DNA of 54,519 nt from Gammaproteobacteria bacterium. Its GTDB lineage: Bacteria > Pseudomonadota > Gammaproteobacteria > JABHGC01. Position 1 is the first letter of the stretch. Every line of letters begins with the position of its first letter. Below the pieces are notes generated by a model that ran no database searches, had not been told where the DNA came from, and saw only the letters and a program-made list of their open reading frames with translations. The translations under genes were made by a program, and so were the position numbers. The DNA is taken from NCBI GenBank assembly GCA_027077805.1, contig JALWTS010000038.1, positions 1 to 54,519 on the forward strand, given 5' to 3'. Positions 23,844-32,601 of this stretch are shown here, piece by piece.

Positions 23844-25880
23844 TTAAGCAGAATTAACATAGTTTAACCAAGATGGATGCGGAACAAAGCGTTTGCCATG
23901 ACGTTGTTCTAAGGTTTGTAATTGTTGGTATAATTTGTCATAGCCTTTGCTTTGTATATGGTGTAAGGGACCCCCACGAAATGGGGCAAAACCTGTGCCA
24001 AAAATAATGCCTGCATCTAATAAATCCGCTGATTCTACAATTTTTTCATCTAAACAGGCCATGGCTTCATTCAGCAAGGTTAAAACTAAACGTCCACATA
24101 AGTCCACAGGCATTTTTTGATTCTTATGAGCAGGGGCAATTAATTTGCCTTTTTTATAATGATAAAAACCACGCCCTGTTTTTTTACCCAAATGTCCCAT
24201 CTCTACCATTTTTGCTAATCTTTCAGGTACTTTAAATGATTGATATTCCGACAAAATCGTGGCAACTGAGTAACAAATATCTAAACCAACTAAATCCGCT
24301 AATTCAATAGGTCCCATCGGCATACCAAATTCTAAAGCCGCTTTATCAATTAATCGGGGCGATACTCCTTCACTTTCTAATAAAAAGGCTTCCATCATGT
24401 AAGGCATTAAGACTCGATTCACTAAAAATCCTGGATTGCTTTTTACGGGTAAAGGCAGTCGTCGGATTTGATGGGTAAAACCACAACTAGATTTAATAAT
24501 ATCGGGACTGGTGCTAGCAGTATAAACAACTTCAACCAAGGACATTTTTTCCACAGGGTTAAAAAAATGCAGACCAATAAAGCGTTCAGGTCGTTGTAAT
24601 ACATCAGTCAGTGCTTCTAGGGGAATACTCGATGTATTCGTTGCCAGAATCGCATGGTCTGCCAATTGGGGTTCTATGTTTTGATAAAGTTGTTGTTTGG
24701 CTTGTTTATTTTCAAAAATGGCTTCAATGACAACGTCGGCATGGGCTAAACCTTGACCTTGAATATCAGGGACGAGACAGTCCATGGCTTGTTGAATAGC
24801 ACGAGCTTGTCTTAGTTTTTTCTGGAATAATTGATAAGCACGTTGCATCATTGGCACGAGTGCTTTGGCATCACGATCTTGCACACTTACCTTTAGACCT
24901 TGTAAGGCACACCAAATCGCAATATCACCTCCCATAATGCCAGCACCAATGACATGGACTCGTTTGGCTTTAAAAGGAGATTTTTTGCCCAAGGCTTTCA
25001 TTTGTTCCTGTAAGAAAAAGACTCGGATTAGGTTTTTTGAACAAGACCTTGTCATTAATTCTGCGACGGCATCGGCTTCGCTTGCAAATGCCTTCTTCCC
25101 CCAATTTTTCTGCCAATGTTTGATTAAAGCATAAGGTGCGGGATAATGGGCAGGATGTGCTTTTTGTTTAACTTGCTTGGTTAATAATGATGCCGTCGCA
25201 GGGCGAAGCAAGGGAAAATTTAATAGCTGTTGCCAATATGGGGCGGATTGCGGTGTTGCTTGTTGCAATACCATATAACGTGCCATCGCTTCTAATTGGC
25301 GTTCAGGCGCGATTTGATCAATTAAGCCAATTTTTTTGGCTTGACGTGCGTTTAAATTTCGTCCTGTTAACATCATATTCATTGCCGTGAGCACCCCAAG
25401 TTTTTGGACACTACGCACACTACCGCCATAACCAGGAAAAATACCTAAACGCACTTCAGGAAAGCCTAATTGCACGGAAGGTTTATCACTCGCTAAACGA
25501 TAATGACAGGCTAAAGCTAATTCCAAGCCACCTCCTAAACAGATACCGTTTATCATGGCTAAACTGGGGTAAGGCAGTTGGGTGATTTTCGCAAAAATTT
25601 GATGGGCTTGATTGATTTTATATTTCGCTAAGCCTTTATCCGTACAACGGGTAAATTCTTGAATATCCGCACCTGCAATAAAGCCACTGGCTTTCGTTGA
25701 GTAAATCACCAAACCTTGACTGCGTTCTGTTGCGACTTCAAGTAAACAAGTTAATATCTTATCTAATTCTTGTAATACATCAGAGGCTAAGGTATTCATA
25801 CTACGATCCGCTTGATTTAGTGCTAACCAAATAATACCATCTTTATCTTTACGCAAATGCCAATGTTGATAATCCGCCAT
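23844..25880 (-). CDS. fadJ: Fatty-acid oxidation alpha subunit: enoyl-CoA hydratase / 3-hydroxyacyl-CoA dehydrogenase
   Basis: A 678-residue bifunctional beta-oxidation enzyme. The hydratase half has the oxyanion block SGFIAGADIQEF (65-76), the CLGGGLELALAC block with catalytic E120, and GFPEVRLGIFPGYGG with E142. The dehydrogenase half opens with the Rossmann motif VIGAGIMGGDIA (about 310-321) and contains GLHFFNPVEKMSLVEVV with the catalytic His. It pairs with the thiolase encoded 12 bases upstream, as FadJ with FadI. FadB is a possible name, but the thiolase partner and length favour FadJ. The complex catalyses hydration, oxidation and thiolysis of enoyl-CoA. Confidence 0.9.
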   Translation of the reverse strand: MADYQHWHLRKDKDGIIWLALNQADRSMNTLASDVLQELDKILTCLLEVATERSQGLVIYSTKASGFIAGADIQEFTRCTDKGLAKYKINQAHQIFAKITQLPYPSLAMINGICLGGGLELALACHYRLASDKPSVQLGFPEVRLGIFPGYGGSVRSVQKLGVLTAMNMMLTGRNLNARQAKKIGLIDQIAPERQLEAMARYMVLQQATPQSAPYWQQLLNFPLLRPATASLLTKQVKQKAHPAHYPAPYALIKHWQKNWGKKAFASEADAVAELMTRSCSKNLIRVFFLQEQMKALGKKSPFKAKRVHVIGAGIMGGDIAIWCALQGLKVSVQDRDAKALVPMMQRAYQLFQKKLRQARAIQQAMDCLVPDIQGQGLAHADVVIEAIFENKQAKQQLYQNIEPQLADHAILATNTSSIPLEALTDVLQRPERFIGLHFFNPVEKMSLVEVVYTASTSPDIIKSSCGFTHQIRRLPLPVKSNPGFLVNRVLMPYMMEAFLLESEGVSPRLIDKAALEFGMPMGPIELADLVGLDICYSVATILSEYQSFKVPERLAKMVEMGHLGKKTGRGFYHYKKGKLIAPAHKNQKMPVDLCGRLVLTLLNEAMACLDEKIVESADLLDAGIIFGTGFAPFRGGPLHHIQSKGYDKLYQQLQTLEQRHGKRFVPHPSWLNYVNSA

Positions 25881-25892
25881 ACTTAATTCCTA

Positions 25893-27194
25893 TCAATCCC
25901 TTGCTAATAATAATGCACCACCTTGACCACCGCCAATACATAAACTGGCAATTCCCCGTTTGCTTTGGGTGCGTTGTAAGATATGGAGTAAATGCAACAC
26001 AATTCTTGCACCACTGGCACCGACTGGATGTCCCATGCTAATCGCACCGCCATCAATATTTAAACGTTCATTGGGGATTTCGCCCATCATGTGGTTTAAA
26101 CCGAGTTGTTGCTGGCAATAATTCTGATCTAACCAAACTTCTTTACAAGCTAATACTTGAGCTGCAAAGGCTTCATTGATTTCCCAATAATCAATATCAT
26201 CAAGTGTTAAACCATGTTTTTGCAGTAATGGGGTCATGGCATGAACGGGACCTAATCCCATGATGTCAGGTGCTAATCCTGCCCATTGTGCCTCAACGAC
26301 TCGGCCTAGTACGGGCAATTGATGTTGTTTCACTGCTGGTTCTGAGGCCAATAATAAACAGCAAGCACCGTCTGTAATTTGTGAGCTATTCCCCGCGGTT
26401 ACTTTGCCGACTTTGCGATCAAACAATGGTCGTAATTTTGCGAGTTTTGCCGTACTGCTGTCTGCTCTTACACCTGTATCTTGGTGATAATATTTGCCTT
26501 TTTTATCATAAATTGGAACGATTTCTTGAAAATAATCTTGTTTTTGTGCCGCTATTACTCGTTGATGACTGTTATGGGCATAAGCGTCCATTTGTTCCCG
26601 ACTAATATTGAATTGATAAGCAAGTTGTTCCGCCGTTTGTCCCATTGATAAACCCGCAATTGGATCAGTCAACCCCTTTAAAATACCGATAACGGGGGCA
26701 AGTTGCGTCAATGGAAACTGTAAACTGTGAGACAGTTTTTCAAGTGTATGACGTTTTTGCATTAATTGCCCTAACCAGATGACGAGTTTAGGATTAAGTA
26801 ATACAGGTGCATGACTCATGGCTTCCGTGCCACCCGCTAGAATTAAATCACTGCGACCATTAGCAATATTCGTTACGGCACTGTCAATTGCTTGTAAACC
26901 TGAGGCACAGTTTCTTTGTACTGTCCAAGCAGGAACCTTATTGCCACAACCTAAGCGTAATGCCACAATTCTGGCAATATTTGCCTCATTCACCTCTGGC
27001 ATAACACAACCAAAAATAACTTCATCTAATTGTTCTGGTGAAAATCCATACCGTATTAACAATGAATTGCCTGCTAATACAGCCAAATCACTTGCTTGAA
27101 ATGGATTAGGAACACTCGCCGTTTTCAAAAATGGTGTACGACAGCCATCAACAATATAAACGGGGCGAGCAAGTTTAGTGCTTGGTTTTGCCAT
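25893..27194 (-). CDS. fadI: Acetyl-CoA C-acyltransferase (beta-ketothiolase), FadI-like
   Basis: A 433-residue thiolase. The nucleophile is C96 in VQRNCASGLQA. The other catalytic blocks are EINEAFAAQ, GGAISMGHPVGASG (His) and SLCIGGGQGGA (second Cys). FadI is about 436 residues and FadA about 390, so the length supports FadI. It performs the last step of beta-oxidation, cutting 3-ketoacyl-CoA to acetyl-CoA plus a shortened acyl-CoA. It is co-oriented with the fadJ gene that follows, 12 bases downstream. Confidence 0.9.
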   Translation of the reverse strand: MAKPSTKLARPVYIVDGCRTPFLKTASVPNPFQASDLAVLAGNSLLIRYGFSPEQLDEVIFGCVMPEVNEANIARIVALRLGCGNKVPAWTVQRNCASGLQAIDSAVTNIANGRSDLILAGGTEAMSHAPVLLNPKLVIWLGQLMQKRHTLEKLSHSLQFPLTQLAPVIGILKGLTDPIAGLSMGQTAEQLAYQFNISREQMDAYAHNSHQRVIAAQKQDYFQEIVPIYDKKGKYYHQDTGVRADSSTAKLAKLRPLFDRKVGKVTAGNSSQITDGACCLLLASEPAVKQHQLPVLGRVVEAQWAGLAPDIMGLGPVHAMTPLLQKHGLTLDDIDYWEINEAFAAQVLACKEVWLDQNYCQQQLGLNHMMGEIPNERLNIDGGAISMGHPVGASGARIVLHLLHILQRTQSKRGIASLCIGGGQGGALLLARD

Positions 27195-27210
27195 AGGTCA
27201 TAGTATTCCA

Positions 27211-27762
27211 TTAATACGTTGTTGTCGATTTATCGTTGTTGTAATTATATTTTGGCGTTTCCCAAACATTAGGTTGGGTATTTGTATTTGGGTTGGGATA
27301 AGGATTAAAACTAGGTTGGTTTACATTCGGATTTGGCTTGGGATAAGGATTGATATTAGTTTGGTTTACGTTTGGATGATTAAAACTAGGTTGATTTAAA
27401 CTAGGGTTAGGGTAACTATTGGGATAGTGATTAGGATAATTTTGGTTTGGGTAGCCATAGTTAGGATTGGGATAGCCAGAGTTGGGGTTAGGATAACCAT
27501 AGTTAGGATTGGGATAGCTAGAGTTGGGGTTAGGATAGCCGTAGTTAAGATTGGGGTAGCCATAATTGGGGTTGGGATAGCCATAGTTAGGATTGGGATA
27601 GCCAGAATTGGGGTTAGGATAGCCATATTCTGGGTATTGACCATTATTATTATTTTTATTCATCATTTGGTTCATAAAGGTTTTTGGCATATCAAACATA
27701 TTGCCAGCATAAACTGGAGTTATCATAAAAATAGCAACAAAAGCAAAGATGTGAATTTTCAT
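27211..27762 (-). CDS. Secreted Asn/Pro/Tyr-rich heptad-repeat protein
   Basis: A 183-residue protein with a clear signal peptide (MKIHIFAFVAIFMITPVYAG). The mature part begins with a Met/Asn-rich stretch (MNQMMNKNNNN), then nine tandem seven-residue units of the form GYPNPN(Y/S) at residues 47-109. Degenerate Asn/Pro units (NPYPNPN, NQPSFN, NPNVNQ) follow to the end. It has no cysteine and few charges, so it should be an extended, unfolded chain outside the cytoplasm. Role unknown; a surface, matrix or adhesive protein is a guess. I chose the ATG at 27762, which has AAAGGAC upstream and starts the signal peptide. It lies in the fad cluster between fadE and fadI, in the same orientation. Confidence 0.75.
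   Translation of the reverse strand: MKIHIFAFVAIFMITPVYAGNMFDMPKTFMNQMMNKNNNNGQYPEYGYPNPNSGYPNPNYGYPNPNYGYPNLNYGYPNPNSSYPNPNYGYPNPNSGYPNPNYGYPNQNYPNHYPNSYPNPSLNQPSFNHPNVNQTNINPYPKPNPNVNQPSFNPYPNPNTNTQPNVWETPKYNYNNDKSTTTY
27436..27624 (-). repeat. Nine tandem 21-bp units encoding GYPNPN(Y/S)
   Basis: A coding minisatellite of nine 21-bp units in the secreted protein gene. The units differ mainly at the seventh codon (Tyr or Ser) and at single positions (one Leu for Pro, one Gln for Pro, one Ser for Gly). Near-identical units invite slipped-strand copy-number change without loss of frame. Confidence 0.85.
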
Positions 27763-27825
27763 AAAATGTCCTTTTATAGAAGTGTTAAATAATAGCATTT
27801 TGTATTTTTAAGATAATAGCATAGT

Positions 27826-30231
27826 CTAAAATTCTTGCTGGTCAAAACTATTCACCGCAATGACTTTTTGACGTAACTCGATTGCTGTTTGCAATGCTTT
27901 GGCTTCTTTGGCACTGATAATCTTTGCTGTTACGGCTTGTTGGATTTGTGCGATTGGCTCTAATGGGGTGAGCTGTTTGCGTTTCACGGCTTGTCGGATT
28001 TTTTTCTCAATATCTATGGTTTTGTGAGAATAAATCAGTGCTTGTTCTAGTTGATAACCAATTTCTTCTGCATGTTTGGGATAAAACATTCCTTGCGTAA
28101 GTCTATCTCTGTGGGGAGAAGGTTGGCTTAGTAGTTTACTTAATGGTTGATCTAATTTATCTTTAGGAGGATGGTAAGGATAGCCCGTAGGGAAAATAAT
28201 GAAACGCAATAAGCAAGCTAATAGTCGATTCGGTAAATTAGCAAATAATGCGATTAAGCTTTGTTGCATTGCATAAAGGCTAGTTTGACAGCTCCAGTTG
28301 AGTAGTGCTAGATCATCACTGGCTTCCCCTTGTTGATGAAAATGTTTTAATACCGCACTGCTAATATAAAGCTGGCTTAAAACATCGGCAAGTCGAGCAG
28401 ACAAACATTCTTTACGTTTTAATTGCCCGCCTAGTGATAGCAAACAAATATCCGCACTGACGGCAAACGCAGTACTCATCCAGTTTAATTGTTGATAATA
28501 AGGTAATGCTTTGGAATAAACAGGGGCCGTTGATAATTTTGCTCGGGTTAAACCTAAGCAAAAACAACGTAGTATATTGCTGATGCTGTAGTAAATATGG
28601 CTATTCAGGGATTGATCAAATTGATCAAGTTGATCCTGTTCCACCGCTAAAATTTCTTCTAACAAATAAGGGTGGGCTCGAATAGCCCCTTGACCAAAAA
28701 TAATCATATTGCGAGTTAAAATATTAGCACCTTCTACGGTAATACCAATCGGCATGCCTTGATAAGTTCGTCCTAGGTAATTATTGGGGCCTAAACAAAT
28801 GCCATGTCCTGCCTCAATATCCATGCCATGATTGATAATTTGTCGCATGGTTTCGGTGGAATAATATTTAACGATGGCGGATAACACGGCAGGATTTTTG
28901 CCTTGGTCTAAAGCTGCGAGTAGAAATTGACGACAGGCGTTCAATTGATAAGTTTTTCCTGCCATTTGGGCTAAGACAGTGGCAATGCCTTCAAATTTTG
29001 CCAACGGCAGATGAAATTGTTGGCGAATGCCAGCATAAGCACCACTATAACGACAAACCATTTTTGCTGTGCCAACACTGGAGGCAGGTAATGAAATTCC
29101 TCGGCCATCGGCTAAACACTCCATTAACATTTGCCAGCCTTTGCCAATATATTGCTTACCACCAATAATCCAATCGAAAGGGATAAAGACATCCTTACCC
29201 GAATTAGGGCCATTTTGGAAAGGAATATTTAATGGATTATGGCGTTGGCCAATGGTAATGCCTTTGGTATTCGTTGGGATTAAGGCTAGGGTAATGCCTA
29301 AATCCGTGTTATTAGCGATTAAATGTTTGGGATCATAGAGTTTAAACGCAAGTCCAAGTAAGGTCGCCACAGGACCTAAGGTAATATAACGCTTTTCCCA
29401 TTGCAGTAATATCCCTAAGGTTTTTTGACCTTGATATTCTTGGTAACAGACTTCACCATAATCGGTCATTGCACCTGCATCACTACCTGCATTAGGACCT
29501 GTTAATGCAAAACAAGGAATTTCTTCACCTTTGGCTAAACGCGGCAGATAATAATCTTTTTGTTGCTGGGTGCCATAGTGCAGTAGTAGTTTAGCAGGAC
29601 CCAGTGAGTTTGGCACCATTACTGTTACTGCGGCTGTCATACTACGAGAGGCTAATTTCATGACCACATTGGAATGAGCATACGCAGAAAATTCTAAACC
29701 ACCATATTTTTTAGGAATAATTAAACCAAAAAAACCTTGCTGTTTAATGTATTGCCAAATGTCAGGGGGAAGGTCTTTTAGATCATGGGTAATTTGCCAA
29801 TCATTTAATCGTTGACAAAGATTTTCGACTTGATTGTCAAGAAAATCTTGTTCTGCTGGCGTTAATTGGCAATTCGGGAAGGTGAGCAATTGTTGCCAAT
29901 TCGGACGTCCTGTAAATAATTCTCTATCCCAAAATACGGTACCTGCATGCAAGGCTTCTTGTTCCGTTTGTGATAATGAGGGTAGGGTTTTTTTATAAAG
30001 TTTAAAAATAAAATAAGACCACCAATATTGGCGTATAGCTGGCTGTAACAATAACAATAGGCTTAGGTAAGTCAAGCCCAATGGTATCCAACTACGGCTA
30101 GGTAGCCAATTAAAACTAATGGCTAAACACAAGTAACTGCCAAGTGCAAATGTCCAATATCTTGCATTGGCTTGATGATAAAGTAGTCCTAATGTTAAAG
30201 TGGCAAAACCACCCCAAAATAGTAGTTGCAT
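27826..30231 (-). CDS. fadE: Membrane-anchored acyl-CoA dehydrogenase FadE
   Basis: An 801-residue protein with the FadE layout. Two or three membrane segments lie in the first 75 residues, followed by an acyl-CoA dehydrogenase core (about 85-520) with PKKYGGLEFSAYAHS, the flavin-binding ALTGPNAGSDAGAM and the late block YQGMPIGITVEGANILTRN. The C-terminal domain (DUF1974-like, RFIIFPTGYPYHPPKDKL) is specific to FadE. It catalyses the first step of beta-oxidation at the membrane. It is the first gene of the fad cluster read on the minus strand. The 63 bases between it and the repeat-protein gene hold no obvious terminator, so readthrough is possible. Confidence 0.93.
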   Translation of the reverse strand: MQLLFWGGFATLTLGLLYHQANARYWTFALGSYLCLAISFNWLPSRSWIPLGLTYLSLLLLLQPAIRQYWWSYFIFKLYKKTLPSLSQTEQEALHAGTVFWDRELFTGRPNWQQLLTFPNCQLTPAEQDFLDNQVENLCQRLNDWQITHDLKDLPPDIWQYIKQQGFFGLIIPKKYGGLEFSAYAHSNVVMKLASRSMTAAVTVMVPNSLGPAKLLLHYGTQQQKDYYLPRLAKGEEIPCFALTGPNAGSDAGAMTDYGEVCYQEYQGQKTLGILLQWEKRYITLGPVATLLGLAFKLYDPKHLIANNTDLGITLALIPTNTKGITIGQRHNPLNIPFQNGPNSGKDVFIPFDWIIGGKQYIGKGWQMLMECLADGRGISLPASSVGTAKMVCRYSGAYAGIRQQFHLPLAKFEGIATVLAQMAGKTYQLNACRQFLLAALDQGKNPAVLSAIVKYYSTETMRQIINHGMDIEAGHGICLGPNNYLGRTYQGMPIGITVEGANILTRNMIIFGQGAIRAHPYLLEEILAVEQDQLDQFDQSLNSHIYYSISNILRCFCLGLTRAKLSTAPVYSKALPYYQQLNWMSTAFAVSADICLLSLGGQLKRKECLSARLADVLSQLYISSAVLKHFHQQGEASDDLALLNWSCQTSLYAMQQSLIALFANLPNRLLACLLRFIIFPTGYPYHPPKDKLDQPLSKLLSQPSPHRDRLTQGMFYPKHAEEIGYQLEQALIYSHKTIDIEKKIRQAVKRKQLTPLEPIAQIQQAVTAKIISAKEAKALQTAIELRQKVIAVNSFDQQEF

Positions 30232-30594
30232 ATTTTACTTTGTATTTCTAGTATGTATTTTTTTTATGTTGCAAGGATTGCCTCGCTTTTATAAAAAATA
30301 TAGTCGATATTTCTGCTGACAGAGTAAACTATTTTATGCCATGCTTATTTATACATCACTCTTTTTAATTGAAATCCAAGCCTTGATAAAAAGTTTTTCA
30401 ACAATAACCAACGTCTAAGTCGTATTTAATATCAATTGTTTTTACGGTTGGCATTTTTGATATTAGGGGCGAATTTTTAAGGAAATGATGGTAAAGTATA
30501 TTCTGATATATTAAAATACTGGTAAGTTTAATTTTGGAAAAAATCCGCTAGACTTTAGAAATCAACACTTTGATTCTTTTTAGGAGTGAAACTT
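30232..30594. other. Intergenic region upstream of fadE and the exported protein at 30595
   Basis: About 360 bases between divergent genes with no open frame worth calling. It contains the second copy of the 20-bp repeat (30347-30366) and a perfect 9-bp inverted repeat, TAATATCAA (30427-30435) / TTGATATTA (30457-30465). The promoters of both flanking genes must lie here, but I see no confident -35/-10 pair and no recognisable FadR or PsrA site. Confidence 0.5.
30347..30366. repeat. 20-bp sequence repeated from 13794-13813
   Basis: Second copy, same orientation, of the 20-base sequence ATTTATACATCACTCTTTTT. The flanks of the two copies differ completely. Confidence 0.5.
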
Positions 30595-31236
30595 ATGAAA
30601 CAAAGGTTTGCCATCATATTTTTAGTATTAAGTTGCTTCGTTGCCATGCAAGTTTATGCCGATAATGTCAAAGAAAAATATCATCGTGATTGGCGTTCAC
30701 GAATTATTCATGTTGGCAGTGAAGAACGTTATCGGGCTTATACTATCAGTCAAAAGAATATTATTTTAACTTTGGATCGACGGGAAACGGATTGTCAGTC
30801 AATTTTTGTCACCATGAATGTTTTGCATGATAGCCCTAGTACGATTACTGACGTGTCTGAAAAACTGTGGGGACAAATGCGAGTCGATGAAAAAGCCATT
30901 CATAATGTAAGCTATGAAATTAGCATGGAAAAAGGTGATGATATTACTTTTATTAGTTTTATTGATTTTGATCGAGGTTATGACATTATTAAAGACATTG
31001 AGCAAGGGCGAACCTTGCGAGTAAAATTAAGCCTATCCGGAAAAGATTTTTTCTTAGCATTTTCCTTATCTGGCTCAACTAGTGCTTTAAATCGTTCATT
31101 ACGATTGTGTCAAACTTATGCACATCGATATCAAAGACGCAAACCTGCGGGTGGTTATGATGGCAACAAAAATAATAAAGACTATTTTCAAAATAAAGAC
31201 TATAGACGTAACAAATCAGATGCAGAGTATTTTTAG
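30595..31236 (+). CDS. Exported protein of unknown function
   Basis: A 213-residue protein with a signal peptide (about 1-22, ending VYA|DN). The central 130 residues are alternating beta strands and turns (RAYTISQKNIILTLDRRETDC, then DITFISFIDFDRGYD). A basic, Asn/Tyr-rich tail follows from about residue 175 (RRKPAGGYDGNKNNKDYFQ). Two cysteines (in DCQS and LCQT) could form a disulfide. I recognise no family. It starts at the ATG at 30595, eight bases behind AGGAG. An upstream in-frame GTG overlaps that site. It is followed by 130 bases before rpoE, so it is probably a separate unit. Confidence 0.7.
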   Translation: MKQRFAIIFLVLSCFVAMQVYADNVKEKYHRDWRSRIIHVGSEERYRAYTISQKNIILTLDRRETDCQSIFVTMNVLHDSPSTITDVSEKLWGQMRVDEKAIHNVSYEISMEKGDDITFISFIDFDRGYDIIKDIEQGRTLRVKLSLSGKDFFLAFSLSGSTSALNRSLRLCQTYAHRYQRRKPAGGYDGNKNNKDYFQNKDYRRNKSDAEYF

Positions 31237-31366
31237 TTGACAATATGGAATTATACCATCGGCTAATACGGATAAAAATCCATATAGAATGCGGAATATG
31301 GAATTGAAAATGCTAGAGCTAGACTAAATGTTACTTTTACTTATTCCAATAGGACAGTAATGATAT

Positions 31367-31942
31367 ATGAGTAATGCAGATATTGATGCGGAATTGGTTC
31401 GGCGAGTGCAACAAGGAGAAAAACGAGCATTTGATATTTTAGTGCGTAAATACCAGCAAAAAGTGATTGCATTAATTGCACGTTATGTTCACGATTCTAG
31501 TGATGTTTTAGATGTTGCACAAGAAGCATTTATCAAGGCTTATCGGGCATTACCAAATTTTCGTGGTGATAGTGCGTTTTATACTTGGTTATATCGTATT
31601 GCCATTAATACGGCTAAAAATTATTTAATTGCGCGTAGTCGTAAACCACCGAGTGAAGATATTGAAATTGAGTCAGCGGAACAATTTGAGGGTGTTTCTA
31701 GTCTTAAGGAATATGCAACGCCCGATCATTATTTATCAAGGGATGAGATTGCAAAAACTATTACACAAGCTGTTGAGGAATTACCTGAAGAATTACGCAC
31801 AGCAATTTTATTAAGAGAGATTGATGGTTTAAGTTATGAAGAAATTGCAGCGGCAATGGAATGTCCGGTAGGTACAGTAAGATCAAGGATTTTTCGAGCA
31901 AGAGAAGCCATTGATAAACGTCTTAAACCTTTGTTGTCTTAA
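31367..31942 (+). CDS. rpoE: ECF sigma factor RpoE (AlgU)
   Basis: A 191-residue extracytoplasmic-function sigma factor. Region 2 is about residues 10-95 (FDILVRKYQQKVIALIARYV, then DVAQEAFIKAYRALPNFRGDSAFYTWLYRIAINTAKNYL). Region 4 is about 130-185 (ELPEELRTAILLREIDGLSYEEIAAAMECPVGTVRSRIFRAR). It directs transcription of envelope-stress genes when freed from RseA. The next four genes are its anti-sigma factor, two modulators and the DegP-type protease, the algU-mucABCD order. The leader has a duplicated AATATGGAATT that may be promoter-related. Confidence 0.96.
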   Translation: MSNADIDAELVRRVQQGEKRAFDILVRKYQQKVIALIARYVHDSSDVLDVAQEAFIKAYRALPNFRGDSAFYTWLYRIAINTAKNYLIARSRKPPSEDIEIESAEQFEGVSSLKEYATPDHYLSRDEIAKTITQAVEELPEELRTAILLREIDGLSYEEIAAAMECPVGTVRSRIFRAREAIDKRLKPLLS

Positions 31943-31956
31943 AGTGGAGGGATAAA

Positions 31957-32586
31957 GTGATAACAGAACAAGAACAACATAAATTTTCAGCACTCTTTGA
32001 TCAGGAATTATCCGATCAAGACGCATTGCAACAGTTGGAGAATTGTGATGAGCAACAGTGGCAATGTTGGCACCGTTATGCCATGGTTCGTCAAGTGTTG
32101 CAACATGAAGCTGTGGCATGGCAAGCTGATTTTGCGGATAATGTCGCCGATCAGATTGCGAATGAAGCCACCTTTTCATCAACATCTTCTATCCGTCAGT
32201 CAGAATCAGTTGCGACTCGATCTCAAGGCCAGTGGGCCATGGATCGCTTATGGCCCATGGCAAAATGGGCGGGTGCTACCGTATTAGCGACATTAGTCGC
32301 ATTAAGCACGATTTTAGTCATAATACCACAACGAGAGTCAGAGCGTTCACAGGTATTCGCACAAGCTGAGACTGCGATCAAAAGCGACACCATGCTGAGA
32401 GTGACACCAGTATCGTCAACACCTACTATATTGACCAATGAAAATGGTATTTATTGGGATTCGGTAAGCCCTAAATTAGGGGATAAGCTGAATGGTTATC
32501 TAGTCAATCATAGCCAGTATGTGCCTGCGGGAGGGATGCGTCCCTATGTGCATATTGTCGGTTATAACACAGAATTAGACGACTAG
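31957..32586 (+). CDS. rseA: Anti-sigma-E factor RseA (MucA)
   Basis: A 209-residue single-pass protein beginning with GTG behind a strong GGAGGG site. The cytosolic N-terminus (EQEQHKFSALFDQELSDQDALQQL, residues 4-27) matches the sigma-E-binding domain. The membrane segment is about 107-125 (WAGATVLATLVALSTILVI) and the C-terminal periplasmic part binds RseB. It is cleaved step-wise by DegS- and RseP-type proteases during envelope stress to release RpoE. It lies 14 bases behind rpoE. Confidence 0.92.
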   Translation: MITEQEQHKFSALFDQELSDQDALQQLENCDEQQWQCWHRYAMVRQVLQHEAVAWQADFADNVADQIANEATFSSTSSIRQSESVATRSQGQWAMDRLWPMAKWAGATVLATLVALSTILVIIPQRESERSQVFAQAETAIKSDTMLRVTPVSSTPTILTNENGIYWDSVSPKLGDKLNGYLVNHSQYVPAGGMRPYVHIVGYNTELDD

Positions 32587-32601
32587 AGCGATAGACTTAA
32601 T

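Noticed and set aside
27427..27792. Plus-strand frame with repeated RIGIARVGVRI units
   Set aside because: It is the mirror of the 21-bp repeats. The minus-strand frame has a signal peptide and ribosome binding site.
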